Assembly: GCF_048020265.1 (NCBI RefSeq)
Contig: NZ_CP171843.1
Span: 806,001 to 870,000 of the forward strand
From: Limnohabitans_A sp048020265
GTDB taxonomy: Bacteria; Pseudomonadota; Gammaproteobacteria; Burkholderiales; Burkholderiaceae_C
Length of the DNA stretch: 64,000 bases
Direction: 5' to 3'
Part shown: positions 14,022 to 21,650 of the stretch, one piece after another
Layout: each line of letters starts with the position of its first letter
How positions within the stretch are numbered: position 1 is the stretch's first letter
The notes under the pieces: generated by a model
The model's database searches: none
What the model was told of the DNA's origin: nothing
Seen by the model: only the letters and a program-made list of their open reading frames with translations
Made by a program: the position numbers and the translations under genes

Positions 14022-15848
14022 TCACTTCCCCCAGCTGTCCTTCAACCCCGTCACCCGGTTAAACACCGGCTTGGCTCCCGCTACATGATCCAGGCGGTCC
14101 GCCACAAAGTACCCAAACCGCTCAAACTGGAACTTCTGGTCCGGCTGCGCCCCGGCCAGTGATGGCTCCACATAAGCAGTCACCACCTTCAAGCTGTTCG
14201 GGTTGAGCGATTGCAAAAAGTCTTTGCCACCCGCATCGGGGTGCGCTTCGGCAAACAGGCGGTCGTACAGGCGCACTTCGGCTTGCACGCCGTCGGCCAC
14301 GCCCACCCAGGTGATGGCGGCTTTGGCTTTGACGCTGTCGGCGCCGGGTGTGCCGCTCTTGGTGCCGGGGATCACTTTGGCGTGGACTTCGGTCACGTTG
14401 CCTGCCGCGTCGCGTGCGCAGCCGGTGCATTCGATCACGTAGCCGCCTTTCAGACGCACCACGTTGCCGGGGAACAATCGTTTGTAGCCCTTGGGGGGCA
14501 CTTCTTCAAAGTCTTCGCGCTCGATCCACACTTCTTTGCCGATTTTGAACACTCGGTCGGCAGGCGGGGTTTTGCCTTCGGGCACGGCGCTGTGGGGCAG
14601 GGCGGGCTGGGTGCAATCTTCTGTGTAGCCGTCGCTGCCAAAGGCCTCGGCCCAGTTGCTCAGCACGAGTTTGACCGGGTCAAGCACGGCCATGCCACGG
14701 TGGGCCTTGTTTTCCAGGTCTTCGCGCAGGCATCCTTCGAGCGTGCTGTAGTCGATCCAGCTGTCGCTCTTGGTCACGCCAATGCGGTCGGCAAACAGGC
14801 GCAGGCTTTCGGGGGTGTAGCCCCGGCGGCGCAGGCCGACGATGGTGGGCATGCGCGGGTCGTCCCAGCCGCTGACTTTGCCTTCATTGACCAGTTGTGC
14901 CAGCTTGCGTTTGCTGGTGATCACATAGGTCAGGTTCAGGCGGGCAAATTCGTATTGTTTGGGGCTGGGCGCGGCCAGTAATTTGCACTCGCACAGGCGC
15001 TCCATCAGCCAGTCGTAAAACGGGCGCTGGTCTTCAAACTCCAGCGTGCAGATGCTGTGGGTGATTTGCTCCAGCGCGTCTTCGATGGGGTGGGCAAAGG
15101 TGTACATCGGGTAGATGCACCATGTGTCGCCCGTGTGGTGGTGGGTGGCGCGGCGGATGCGGTAGATGGCCGGGTCGCGCATATTGATGTTGGGCGATGC
15201 CATGTCGATCTTGGCACGCAGCACGGCGGCGCCGTCGGCCAACTTGCCGTCGCGCATTTCGCGGAATCGCGCCAGGTTTTCTGCGACGGTGCGGGTGCGG
15301 AAGGGGCTGTCCACACCGGGTTTGCCAAAGTCGCCCCGGTTGGCGCGCATGTCTTCTGCGCTTTGTTCGTCCACATAGGCGTGACCGGCTTCGATCAGCG
15401 CCTCGGCAGCGCGGTACATGAAGTCGAAGTAGTCGCTGGCTTGGTAGGGGGCGGCGCTGCCAGGGGCTTGGCCCAATTGCGCCCAGTCAAAACCGAGCCA
15501 CTTCACGGCGTCGATGATGCTGTTGACGTATTCGGTGTCTTCTTTTTCGGGGTTGGTGTCGTCAAAGCGCAGGTGGCACACGCCGCCGTATTCCTTGGCC
15601 AGCCCGAAGTTGATGCAGATGCTTTTGGCGTGGCCCACATGCAGGTAGCCGTTGGGCTCGGGCGGAAAGCGGGTGCGGATCTTGGCCGGGTCGGGCTCGC
15701 CCTTGGCATGGTGCGCGGCGTCGCCGGGGCTGCCAGCCCAGCGGCGGCTGGCGTAGGTGCCAAGTTCGAGGTCTTTTTCGATGATCTGGCGCAGGAAGTT
15801 GCTGACTTTGTGGTCGGCGTGGTTGTCTGGGGCGGTGGGGGTGGTCAT
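14022..15848 (-). CDS. glnS: Glutaminyl-tRNA synthetase
   Basis: A 608-residue class I aminoacyl-tRNA synthetase charging tRNA-Gln in the cytoplasm. RFPPEPNGYLHVGHAKSI near residues 60-77 holds the HIGH-type motif, and VITSKRKLAQLV holds the KMSKS-type motif. The C-terminal anticodon-binding beta barrels end in KPVFNRVTGLKDSWGK. The start is the ATG at 15848 (MTTPTAPDNHADHKVSNFLR); the frame is open upstream but without family similarity. The length fits betaproteobacterial GlnS. A diverged duplicate of its last 80 codons lies just downstream at 13514-13759. Confidence 0.97.
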   Translation of the reverse strand: MTTPTAPDNHADHKVSNFLRQIIEKDLELGTYASRRWAGSPGDAAHHAKGEPDPAKIRTRFPPEPNGYLHVGHAKSICINFGLAKEYGGVCHLRFDDTNPEKEDTEYVNSIIDAVKWLGFDWAQLGQAPGSAAPYQASDYFDFMYRAAEALIEAGHAYVDEQSAEDMRANRGDFGKPGVDSPFRTRTVAENLARFREMRDGKLADGAAVLRAKIDMASPNINMRDPAIYRIRRATHHHTGDTWCIYPMYTFAHPIEDALEQITHSICTLEFEDQRPFYDWLMERLCECKLLAAPSPKQYEFARLNLTYVITSKRKLAQLVNEGKVSGWDDPRMPTIVGLRRRGYTPESLRLFADRIGVTKSDSWIDYSTLEGCLREDLENKAHRGMAVLDPVKLVLSNWAEAFGSDGYTEDCTQPALPHSAVPEGKTPPADRVFKIGKEVWIEREDFEEVPPKGYKRLFPGNVVRLKGGYVIECTGCARDAAGNVTEVHAKVIPGTKSGTPGADSVKAKAAITWVGVADGVQAEVRLYDRLFAEAHPDAGGKDFLQSLNPNSLKVVTAYVEPSLAGAQPDQKFQFERFGYFVADRLDHVAGAKPVFNRVTGLKDSWGK

Positions 15849-15987
15849 GCGTCTGATTTTAGGGGGTGCAGACGCTGTGTTAGAGCTGTTTTGTCGGCTG
15901 ATTTCTACAGTGGTGCTTTGCACTTCACGGGTGTGCGACTATTCAGGTGACGACACTGCTTGCGCAGCGTCGACTTGTGTCATCAGA

Positions 15988-16665
15988 TCAGCGAGGTTTG
16001 TCAGTCTCTTTGTTGTAATGCGGCGAGCGCGGGCCGTGCAGCATGCCGTTCAAACGCCCAGCTGACAGCAGGCGCTGGCTGGTCAGGCCTGCCATGGGGT
16101 GGCTTTGGTCGGTGACTGTGCCCACGATTTGCTTGACGATGGCTGTGATCAGCATGCCTGCCAAGCCACCTTGGTTTTGGTTTTGTTGCTCGGCGGTGCT
16201 GGCCGATGCGTTGCCAGTCCACAGCACTTTGTCGGTTTTCAGGTCAACCAATCGAGCTTCTGCCGATACTGTGGTGTGGCTGTCTAGAAGAACGTAAACC
16301 GTACCGTATTGGGTCATGGAAATATATAGCGCCGCGTCGGCTCCAAAGATTTCGCGCAGTTTGGCGCTGGGCAGTTCGTGTGCGTCTTGCGCCTGAGTGA
16401 CGCCGTTTTCTTTCAGTGTTTCGTCAACGAGTGAAACAGGCAACACGTAGTAACCCGATTCGGCCAGAGGGAAAGTCACCTGGGCCAGCATGCTGTAGGG
16501 CGCACGGACTTCCGGTGTTTTGTTGACTGGTGGCAGTACCAAAATGGACTTGGGGTTGCTCAGTTTGTATTCGGTGTAGTCGTAAGGGACGGGCTGCTTG
16601 ACGGCGCAACCGCTGAGTACCACCACGGCCAGCGCAGCGGCTGCGAGTTTGAGAGAATTTTTCAT
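15988..16665 (-). CDS. DUF799 lipoprotein (GNA1162 type)
   Basis: A 225-residue lipoprotein. The signal peptide is MKNSLKLAAAALAVVVLSGC with a good lipobox (LSGC at 17-20). The mature part has KSILVLPPVNKTPEVRAPYS and LPSAKLREIFGADAALYI, as in DUF799/GNA1162 proteins, which form a GNA1162-like dimer related in fold to TolB-N/CsgG-like surface assembly factors. It is the third gene of a CsgG-DUF4810-DUF799 operon that is conserved in Neisseria and other Gram-negatives and probably makes an envelope complex. The gap to the preceding gene is 14 bases. Confidence 0.9.
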   Translation of the reverse strand: MKNSLKLAAAALAVVVLSGCAVKQPVPYDYTEYKLSNPKSILVLPPVNKTPEVRAPYSMLAQVTFPLAESGYYVLPVSLVDETLKENGVTQAQDAHELPSAKLREIFGADAALYISMTQYGTVYVLLDSHTTVSAEARLVDLKTDKVLWTGNASASTAEQQNQNQGGLAGMLITAIVKQIVGTVTDQSHPMAGLTSQRLLSAGRLNGMLHGPRSPHYNKETDKPR

Positions 16666-16679
16666 GTCGGAGGCTGGGC

Positions 16680-17039
16680 TTATTTGGATTTGAATTTACG
16701 CAGCAAGAAGTTCACAAAGGTTTCAGACTCCGGGAATTGTTCTTTTTCGGCTTGCAGGTGTTGCTGGAAGCGGGCCAGGTCACCTTGTTTTCCATGCAGC
16801 AAGCCCAGGTGGGCTTGGAAGCCCGGTGGCGTGGCTTGGCCTGCGACGCGGATTTTTTGCAGGTTGTCTTCCATTTGTTTGGCTTGGGTGTCCAGACTTT
16901 CGCGGTCACCACGAAAGTAGGTGTCGAGGTTTTTCTCGTACCCGTTCCAGCCGTACAGCGGCGGTGGTGCCTTGTTGGCGCAGCCCGTCAGGGCCAGCAG
17001 GGTAGCCAGCAGGACCAGAGTTTTGATCCGAGTGAGCAT
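16680..17039 (-). CDS. DUF4810 lipoprotein
   Basis: A 119-residue lipoprotein from the ATG at 17039: MLTRIKTLVLLATLLALTGC is a clean signal peptide with lipobox LTGC. An upstream ATG at 17069 would add ten residues in front of the signal and is less likely. The mature part has PPPLYGWNGYEKNLDTYFRG and a helical LGLLHGKQGDLARFQQHL (TPR-like) stretch, typical of DUF4810. It is the middle gene of the three-lipoprotein operon with CsgG and DUF799, and likely an outer-membrane partner of the CsgG-like protein. Confidence 0.88.
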   Translation of the reverse strand: MLTRIKTLVLLATLLALTGCANKAPPPLYGWNGYEKNLDTYFRGDRESLDTQAKQMEDNLQKIRVAGQATPPGFQAHLGLLHGKQGDLARFQQHLQAEKEQFPESETFVNFLLRKFKSK

Positions 17040-17077
17040 GTGTGTACTCGCTTGTGTATTTGTGCTCATCGTGCGGC

Positions 17078-17740
17078 TCACAGTGCTGGACGCCATGCGC
17101 CGTTTTCTATGCCGCTGACCAGGTTGTTCACGGCGTCGCGGATGGCCAGGTCGAGCACCTTGCCGTTCAAAGTGGCGTCATAGCCCGCAGTGCTGCCAAA
17201 GCCAATAACTTCACGCTCTGATAGGCTGTATTCGCCTGCGCCTTGTGAGGAAAACACCACTTCTGATGTGAGGGTGTTGACAATGTTGAGGTTGACTTTG
17301 GCGTAAGCAATTTGTGTTTTACCACGGCCTAAGATGCCAAAGAGTTGACGGTCGCCTACGTCTTTGCGTCCAAATTCGGTCACGTCACCAGTGACCACAT
17401 AGTCGGCACCTTTGATGTTTTGGTTTTGTTTTTTAAACTCGGCCTCTTGCTTGATCTCGCTCATGACGGAGCGGTCGAGCACATTGAAGCGTAGGCTTTG
17501 CTGCAGGTGCGTGACCAAGATGGTTTGCGCTTGGCTGCCCATGCGGTCTTCGTTGTTGGAGAACACACCGCGCATGAATGACGAACGGTTGTCAAACTTG
17601 CCCACCGACACGGGCACGCGAACACCCATATTGGGGCGGGCTGCCGATTCCACCTTTTGAATGGGCAGGGTGCGTGATTCTTCTTGCACACATGCTGTCA
17701 AGCTCAGGCTGGCCAATGAAACAAGTAAAAATTTTTTCAT
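17078..17740 (-). CDS. CsgG/HfaB family outer-membrane lipoprotein
   Basis: A 220-residue lipoprotein with signal MKKFLLVSLASLSLTAC. The mature part shows the CsgG pattern: VRVPVSVGKFDNRSSFMRGV, then QTILVTHLQQSLRFNVLDRS and GADYVVTGDVTEFGRKD. CsgG forms the secretion channel for curli; HfaB-like homologues work in holdfast anchoring. No curlin or nucleator gene is nearby. The gene instead leads an operon with DUF4810 and DUF799 lipoproteins, as in Neisseria and Haemophilus, so the role is probably a different envelope complex. The start region is preceded by an AT-rich promoter zone (17741-17820). Confidence 0.9.
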   Translation of the reverse strand: MKKFLLVSLASLSLTACVQEESRTLPIQKVESAARPNMGVRVPVSVGKFDNRSSFMRGVFSNNEDRMGSQAQTILVTHLQQSLRFNVLDRSVMSEIKQEAEFKKQNQNIKGADYVVTGDVTEFGRKDVGDRQLFGILGRGKTQIAYAKVNLNIVNTLTSEVVFSSQGAGEYSLSEREVIGFGSTAGYDATLNGKVLDLAIRDAVNNLVSGIENGAWRPAL

Positions 17741-18006
17741 ATCAGGTGTTCCTTAAAGAATAAAAATTATAAATATCAAAGTCTATTCATTAATTTTTAA
17801 GTAAAAAAATAATTTACAAAATCATGGCTAGGGCCAGTATTCATAAGTGGGCAACTGGTGGTGTTGCTGAAGACAAGGTTTGACGAGCCCGTTACGTATG
17901 GTCACCACTGTAAAGCGCTGGCGGTGCACCGATCAGCGGGCTGCCGCGCTAAAGGCCCAGGGAGTCCGCTTTCAAGAAAAGCCAACGCAATCTGAGGTAA
18001 TTCGTC

Positions 18007-18372
18007 ATGCGTTATTCGTTCAAACCGTCTATTTCAAGAGCCATCGCCTTGTTCGGCCTGCTGGGTCTAGGCTTGGCACAGGTGGGCTGCGCCCATCCAG
18101 TGGTGGTCGAGCCGTCCGTGGCCGTGCATTCGCGCATCGGCCATTTCCCGGTGTATGCCCAGGTGGGCGTGCCCGGTCCGGTGATTTACAGCCCGCCGCC
18201 CCGGGTGATTTACGCGCCGCCTCCGCCACCGCGTGTGGTTTACGTGCCCCGTGTTGTGGGGCCTGTTTATGGTTGGGGGCATGGCCATGGCCGTCATTTC
18301 AAGGGCCATGAGCGCAAGCATGATCGGCACGATGACCGCGAATACGGGCGCGGCGGTTGGGGCTATCGCTAG
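18007..18372 (+). CDS. Small secreted Pro/His-rich protein, possible lipoprotein
   Basis: A 121-residue protein with an N-terminal signal (RAIALFGLLGLGLAQVGC). The cysteine at about 28 could be lipidated, but Gln at position -3 is a poor lipobox. A Val/Pro-rich middle (YSPPPRVIYAPPPPPRVVYV) and a His/Gly/Arg-rich tail (GWGHGHGRHFKGHERKHDRH) follow. Such proteins are common in Comamonadaceae and are of unknown function; the histidines suggest metal binding. It faces the retropepsin-like gene and the two stop regions overlap by a few bases. The 266 bases upstream back to the csgG-like gene hold only AT-rich promoter-like sequence. Confidence 0.7.
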   Translation: MRYSFKPSISRAIALFGLLGLGLAQVGCAHPVVVEPSVAVHSRIGHFPVYAQVGVPGPVIYSPPPRVIYAPPPPPRVVYVPRVVGPVYGWGHGHGRHFKGHERKHDRHDDREYGRGGWGYR

Positions 18373-18890
18373 GATGGCGGTCGCTGACGCAGCACCATCT
18401 CGTCGCGGCGGATTTCCACATCGAAGTGCTTCAGGAAGTCCTGGCCCAGCAGGGCTTGCTCGGGCCGAAGCCCGCTCAGGCCCACGGTAACGCTGGCATC
18501 GTTGAGCACCAGGTGCCCCGCCCGCACGGGCACGCTGCGCACCAGCTGGCCGGGCCGCTGGCCGTTGGCGGTATTCAAGGTGATGCTCTGACCCGCTGGC
18601 AGCCCAGCCTGGGTGGCCAGCGCTTCGCTCACGCTCACATGGCTTGCCCCGGTGTCCACCAAAAAGCGCACAGGCTGGCGGTTGACTTCGCCCTCCACAT
18701 GAAAATGCCCGTCGCGCTGGCGCGGGATGACCAAATCCCCCGAACTGAGCGCATAGGGCTTGAGGCTGGCCTGGCGCTTTTGCTCGATGCGGTCAAACAC
18801 CACATACAACACCCCGGCCACAGCCAGCCACACGGCGGCGATGGCGAAGGCGCCGAGGCGGGCGGTTGTGTGGATGGAAGGCGGTGGCAT
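18369..18890 (-). CDS. Membrane-anchored retropepsin-like aspartic protease
   Basis: A 173-residue protein. One N-terminal membrane segment (GAFAIAAVWLAVAGVLYVV, about residues 13-31) anchors it with the protease facing the periplasm. The active-site motif FLVDTGASHVSVS (about 80-92) and LLGQDFLKHFDVEI near the C-terminus are the hallmarks of the single-domain bacterial retropepsin family (TIGR02281 type), which works as a dimer. Substrates are unknown. The ATG start is the complement of 18888-18890. It is convergent with the small Pro/His-rich gene and stands alone. Confidence 0.88.
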   Translation of the reverse strand: MPPPSIHTTARLGAFAIAAVWLAVAGVLYVVFDRIEQKRQASLKPYALSSGDLVIPRQRDGHFHVEGEVNRQPVRFLVDTGASHVSVSEALATQAGLPAGQSITLNTANGQRPGQLVRSVPVRAGHLVLNDASVTVGLSGLRPEQALLGQDFLKHFDVEIRRDEMVLRQRPPS

Positions 18891-18986
18891 GAGTGGTGGG
18901 CGGCTGTAGCGAAGAGCCCCAAGGGTAACGTGTCCTGTTCAAGTCTGACACCGTGGGCGCTAATTTGTCTCCCGGGGGCTTTTTTT

Positions 18987-19080
18987 CTGTCACCCCGGGC
19001 TTGACCCGGGGTCCATCTTCTGGGGTTCTGGTGGTTGACCAAATGAATACATGGATCCCGGATCGAGTCCGGGATGACAG
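18987..19080. repeat. MITE-like intergenic palindromic repeat
   Basis: The 94-base unit begins CTGTCACCCCGGGCTTGACC and ends with the near reverse complement GGATCGAGTCCGGGATGACAG read from 19060. Each end is itself a small hairpin (CCCCGGG...CCCGGGG and ATCCCGGA...TCCGGGAT). This matches the widespread proteobacterial repeat of the type GTCATCCCGGACTTGATCCG. It sits in the upstream region of uppP, ending 65 bases before the start. No transposase is present. Confidence 0.8.
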
Positions 19081-19144
19081 GGGGCTGCGATCAAGGGCCG
19101 TCTCAACTAAGACGATAATCCACGCAGTTTTTTGAGGAGCCTTT

Positions 19145-19969
19145 GTGGATTTGATGCTGTTGCTGAAAGCCGCCGTGATGGGCGTGGTCGAGGGTTTGAC
19201 CGAGTTCTTGCCGATCTCGTCGACCGGGCATTTGATTCTGGCCGGGGCTTTGCTGGGCTTTGACGATGACAAAGCCAAGGTGTTCGACATCGCCATCCAG
19301 ACGGGCGCGATTTTGGCGGTGATCATTGTTTACTGGCAAAAAATCAGCTCCACCGTTCGCGCCTTGCCCCGCAGCGCAGATGCCCAGCGTTTTGCCTTGA
19401 ATGTGTTCATCGCCTTTGTGCCTGCCGTGATCCTGGGCCTGTTGTTTGGCAAGGCCATCAAAGCGAACCTGTTCACGCCCGCCGTGGTGGCGACCAGTTT
19501 CATCATTGGTGGTTTCATCATTTTGTGGGCCGAGCGACGCCCGGCCAGCAAAGTGCGCATTGGCGAAGTGGAAGACATGCGTTGGCAAGACGCCTTGAAG
19601 GTGGGTCTGGTGCAGTGTCTGGCCATGATCCCAGGCACAAGCCGCAGCGGCGCGACCATCATCGGCGGCATGCTGCTGGGCATGTCGCGCAAGGCGGCGA
19701 CCGACTTTTCTTTTTACCTGGCGATTCCCACACTGATCGGTGCCGGGGCTTACAGCCTGTACAAAGACCGTGCCTTGCTGAGCCTGGCCGATGCACCGAT
19801 GTTCGCGGTGGGCCTGGTATTCTCGTTTTTGAGCGCCTGGGTGTGTGTGCGCTGGCTGCTCAAGTTCATCTCGACCAACAGCTTCGAGGTGTTTGCCTGG
19901 TACCGGATTGTGTTCGGTCTGGTGGTGCTGGGCACCAGCACCAGCGGCTTGGTGACTTGGGCGCCTTGA
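19145..19969 (+). CDS. uppP: Undecaprenyl-diphosphatase
   Basis: A 274-residue inner-membrane enzyme that removes a phosphate from undecaprenyl diphosphate to recycle the lipid carrier for peptidoglycan and other surface polymers; it also gives bacitracin tolerance. EGLTEFLPISSTGHLIL (about residues 16-32) and PGTSRSGATI (about 163-172) are the two conserved active-site motifs, and seven or eight hydrophobic segments follow the family plan. The start is the GTG at 19145, six bases behind GAGGAG. The gene stands alone; an intergenic palindromic repeat lies in its upstream region. Confidence 0.96.
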   Translation: MDLMLLLKAAVMGVVEGLTEFLPISSTGHLILAGALLGFDDDKAKVFDIAIQTGAILAVIIVYWQKISSTVRALPRSADAQRFALNVFIAFVPAVILGLLFGKAIKANLFTPAVVATSFIIGGFIILWAERRPASKVRIGEVEDMRWQDALKVGLVQCLAMIPGTSRSGATIIGGMLLGMSRKAATDFSFYLAIPTLIGAGAYSLYKDRALLSLADAPMFAVGLVFSFLSAWVCVRWLLKFISTNSFEVFAWYRIVFGLVVLGTSTSGLVTWAP

Positions 19970-20008
19970 GGGCAAGCTGCTGCCGACCTGTGCGCACTGG
20001 CGCAGGAA

Positions 20009-20812
20009 TCAGGCGCCTAGATTGCGCAGCGATGCCTCAATCGCTGCTGCTGTGGCGATGGGTTTTTCCATCGGAAAGAGGTGGGAGCCGTCGAGCATCA
20101 TGACGCGGCCTTTGACCACCTTGTGCGTCAGATCGGTGCCAGCCTGGCGCATTTCGGCTGAGTGAGTGCCGCCAATGAAAGCGGCGGGGCATTTGAGAGG
20201 GTGGCGCTTGAGCAGGTGGTCCAGTTTGTGGGGCAGGCCGTTGTAGATGGCCGTTTCGACGTCACGGTCAAAGCTCAACACGCGTTGGCCGTCGGCATCG
20301 TGCGTACCAAACGCGATGTAGTCCTGCAACACTTGCGGGTCCCAGCGGGCGAACGATTTTTTTTGTTGAAAGCTTTCCAGCGCTGCCTCGGCGCTGGGCC
20401 AGTGGTTGCGCCGTTTTTGGCTGATGCGCCCTGGCGACAACGAGCCGATCAGGGGGGTGCGTTTGGCCAAACCCAGGGTGGTGGCACGCCAGCCTCCGAT
20501 CACGGGCGAGTCGATCAACACCACGCCGCGGGCCAGCTCGGGGTGGTGGGCCGCGCACATGAGGCTCAGGATGCCGCCCAGCGAGTGACCGACCAGAAAA
20601 GCGGGCTCGCCATCGTCTTGTTGGTCGCGTGCAAAGTCGGCCAATTGCGCCACCAAATGGGGCCAGTTGTTGGTGACCGGATACTTCGGATCGTGGCCAA
20701 ACATCTCAATCGCATCGACCTGAAAGCCACGCTGGCGCAGGTCATCGAGCATCACCTTGTAGGTGCTGGCCGGAAAGCTGTTGCCGTGCGAGAAGATGAT
20801 GCGGGCGCTCAT
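20009..20812 (-). CDS. Alpha/beta hydrolase
   Basis: A 267-residue alpha/beta-hydrolase. FSHGNSFPASTY near the N-terminus gives the oxyanion-hole HG. LVGHSLGGILSL (about residues 97-108) holds the nucleophile serine in the GxSxG elbow, and DGSHLFPME near the C-terminus supplies the histidine. The substrate is unknown. The start ATG overlaps the stop of the Anbu-type peptidase gene by a few bases (ATGA), so the two are co-translated and may be functionally linked. Confidence 0.88.
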   Translation of the reverse strand: MSARIIFSHGNSFPASTYKVMLDDLRQRGFQVDAIEMFGHDPKYPVTNNWPHLVAQLADFARDQQDDGEPAFLVGHSLGGILSLMCAAHHPELARGVVLIDSPVIGGWRATTLGLAKRTPLIGSLSPGRISQKRRNHWPSAEAALESFQQKKSFARWDPQVLQDYIAFGTHDADGQRVLSFDRDVETAIYNGLPHKLDHLLKRHPLKCPAAFIGGTHSAEMRQAGTDLTHKVVKGRVMMLDGSHLFPMEKPIATAAAIEASLRNLGA

Positions 20813-21639
20813 CAGATCAGCTTTTCTTCAGGCGTGGTGATCTTCTTAAGCAAAGCGTTGCGTGTGGGCGGCACCATGAGTGGGATGTCGGTTGCACCGC
20901 CATTCCACATGGGGTCTTCGATGCTGTCGAACATCTGGCGCAGCTTGTCACCCCAGCTGCTGCGCAGCATCTGGAAGTAAGGGTTGTGCTCGTCGATGCA
21001 CATGATGCGGTCGGACTGCAAGCTGCCCGCTTGGTAGACCACCATGTCCAGTGGCAACCCGACTGACAGATTGGATTTGAGGGTCGAGTCCATTGACACC
21101 AGGGCGCATTTGGCGGCTTCGTCCAGAGGGGTGTATGGGGTGATGACGCGGTCTAGCACGGGTTTGCCGTATTTGGATTCGCCAATCTGGAAGTAGGGTG
21201 TCTCATCTGTGGCTTCGATGAAGTTGCCGGGCGAATAGACCTGGAACAAGCGCATGCCTTCGCTGCCAATTTGGCCACCAAAAATCATCGACACGTTGAA
21301 CTCGACACCCGAGGCCTTGAGGGCTGCAGCGTCGCGCTCGTACACGCGGCGAACTGCTGCGCCCAGCACGCGGGTGGCGTCGAACATGCTCTTGGCGTTC
21401 CAGATGGTCAGGGGCTCGTCTTGGCCGGGCTCGACCAGTTTTTCGATCTGCAGCACTTCGCGCACCGATTGCGAAATGCTCAGGTTGCCTGCCGACAAAA
21501 GCGTCATGAAGCGGTCGCCCGCTTTTTCATAGACGATCATTTTGCGGAAGGTGCTGATTTGGTCGAGCCCCGCATTGGTCCGTGAATCGGACAAGAACAC
21601 TAAACCGGCGCGGGTTTTGACGGCAACACAATAAGTCAT
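20812..21639 (-). CDS. Proteasome-type peptidase, Anbu (BPH) family
   Basis: A 275-residue protein starting MTYCVAVKTRAGLVFLSDSR. Removal of Met would expose the Thr nucleophile of a proteasome/HslV-like Ntn hydrolase. GLVFLSDSRTNAG and FMTLLSAGNLSISQSV are typical of the Anbu (ancestral beta subunit) group. Anbu genes usually sit with an ATP-grasp, an alpha-E and a transglutaminase-like gene; none is here, and the partner is an alpha/beta hydrolase. The natural substrate and activity of Anbu are unresolved. It is followed upstream by mutS at a gap of 11 bases, so it may be read from the mutS transcript. Confidence 0.88.
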   Translation of the reverse strand: MTYCVAVKTRAGLVFLSDSRTNAGLDQISTFRKMIVYEKAGDRFMTLLSAGNLSISQSVREVLQIEKLVEPGQDEPLTIWNAKSMFDATRVLGAAVRRVYERDAAALKASGVEFNVSMIFGGQIGSEGMRLFQVYSPGNFIEATDETPYFQIGESKYGKPVLDRVITPYTPLDEAAKCALVSMDSTLKSNLSVGLPLDMVVYQAGSLQSDRIMCIDEHNPYFQMLRSSWGDKLRQMFDSIEDPMWNGGATDIPLMVPPTRNALLKKITTPEEKLI

Positions 21640-21650
21640 GGGTGGGCTCT

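Noticed and set aside
17880..18311. 143-codon frame overlapping the small Pro/His-rich protein
   Set aside because: It is in a different frame of the same DNA, with no family pattern; the 121-codon frame has a signal peptide and a sensible start.
18987..19080. CRISPR array
   Set aside because: Only one inverted-repeat unit is present, with no direct repeats or spacers, and no cas gene in the window.
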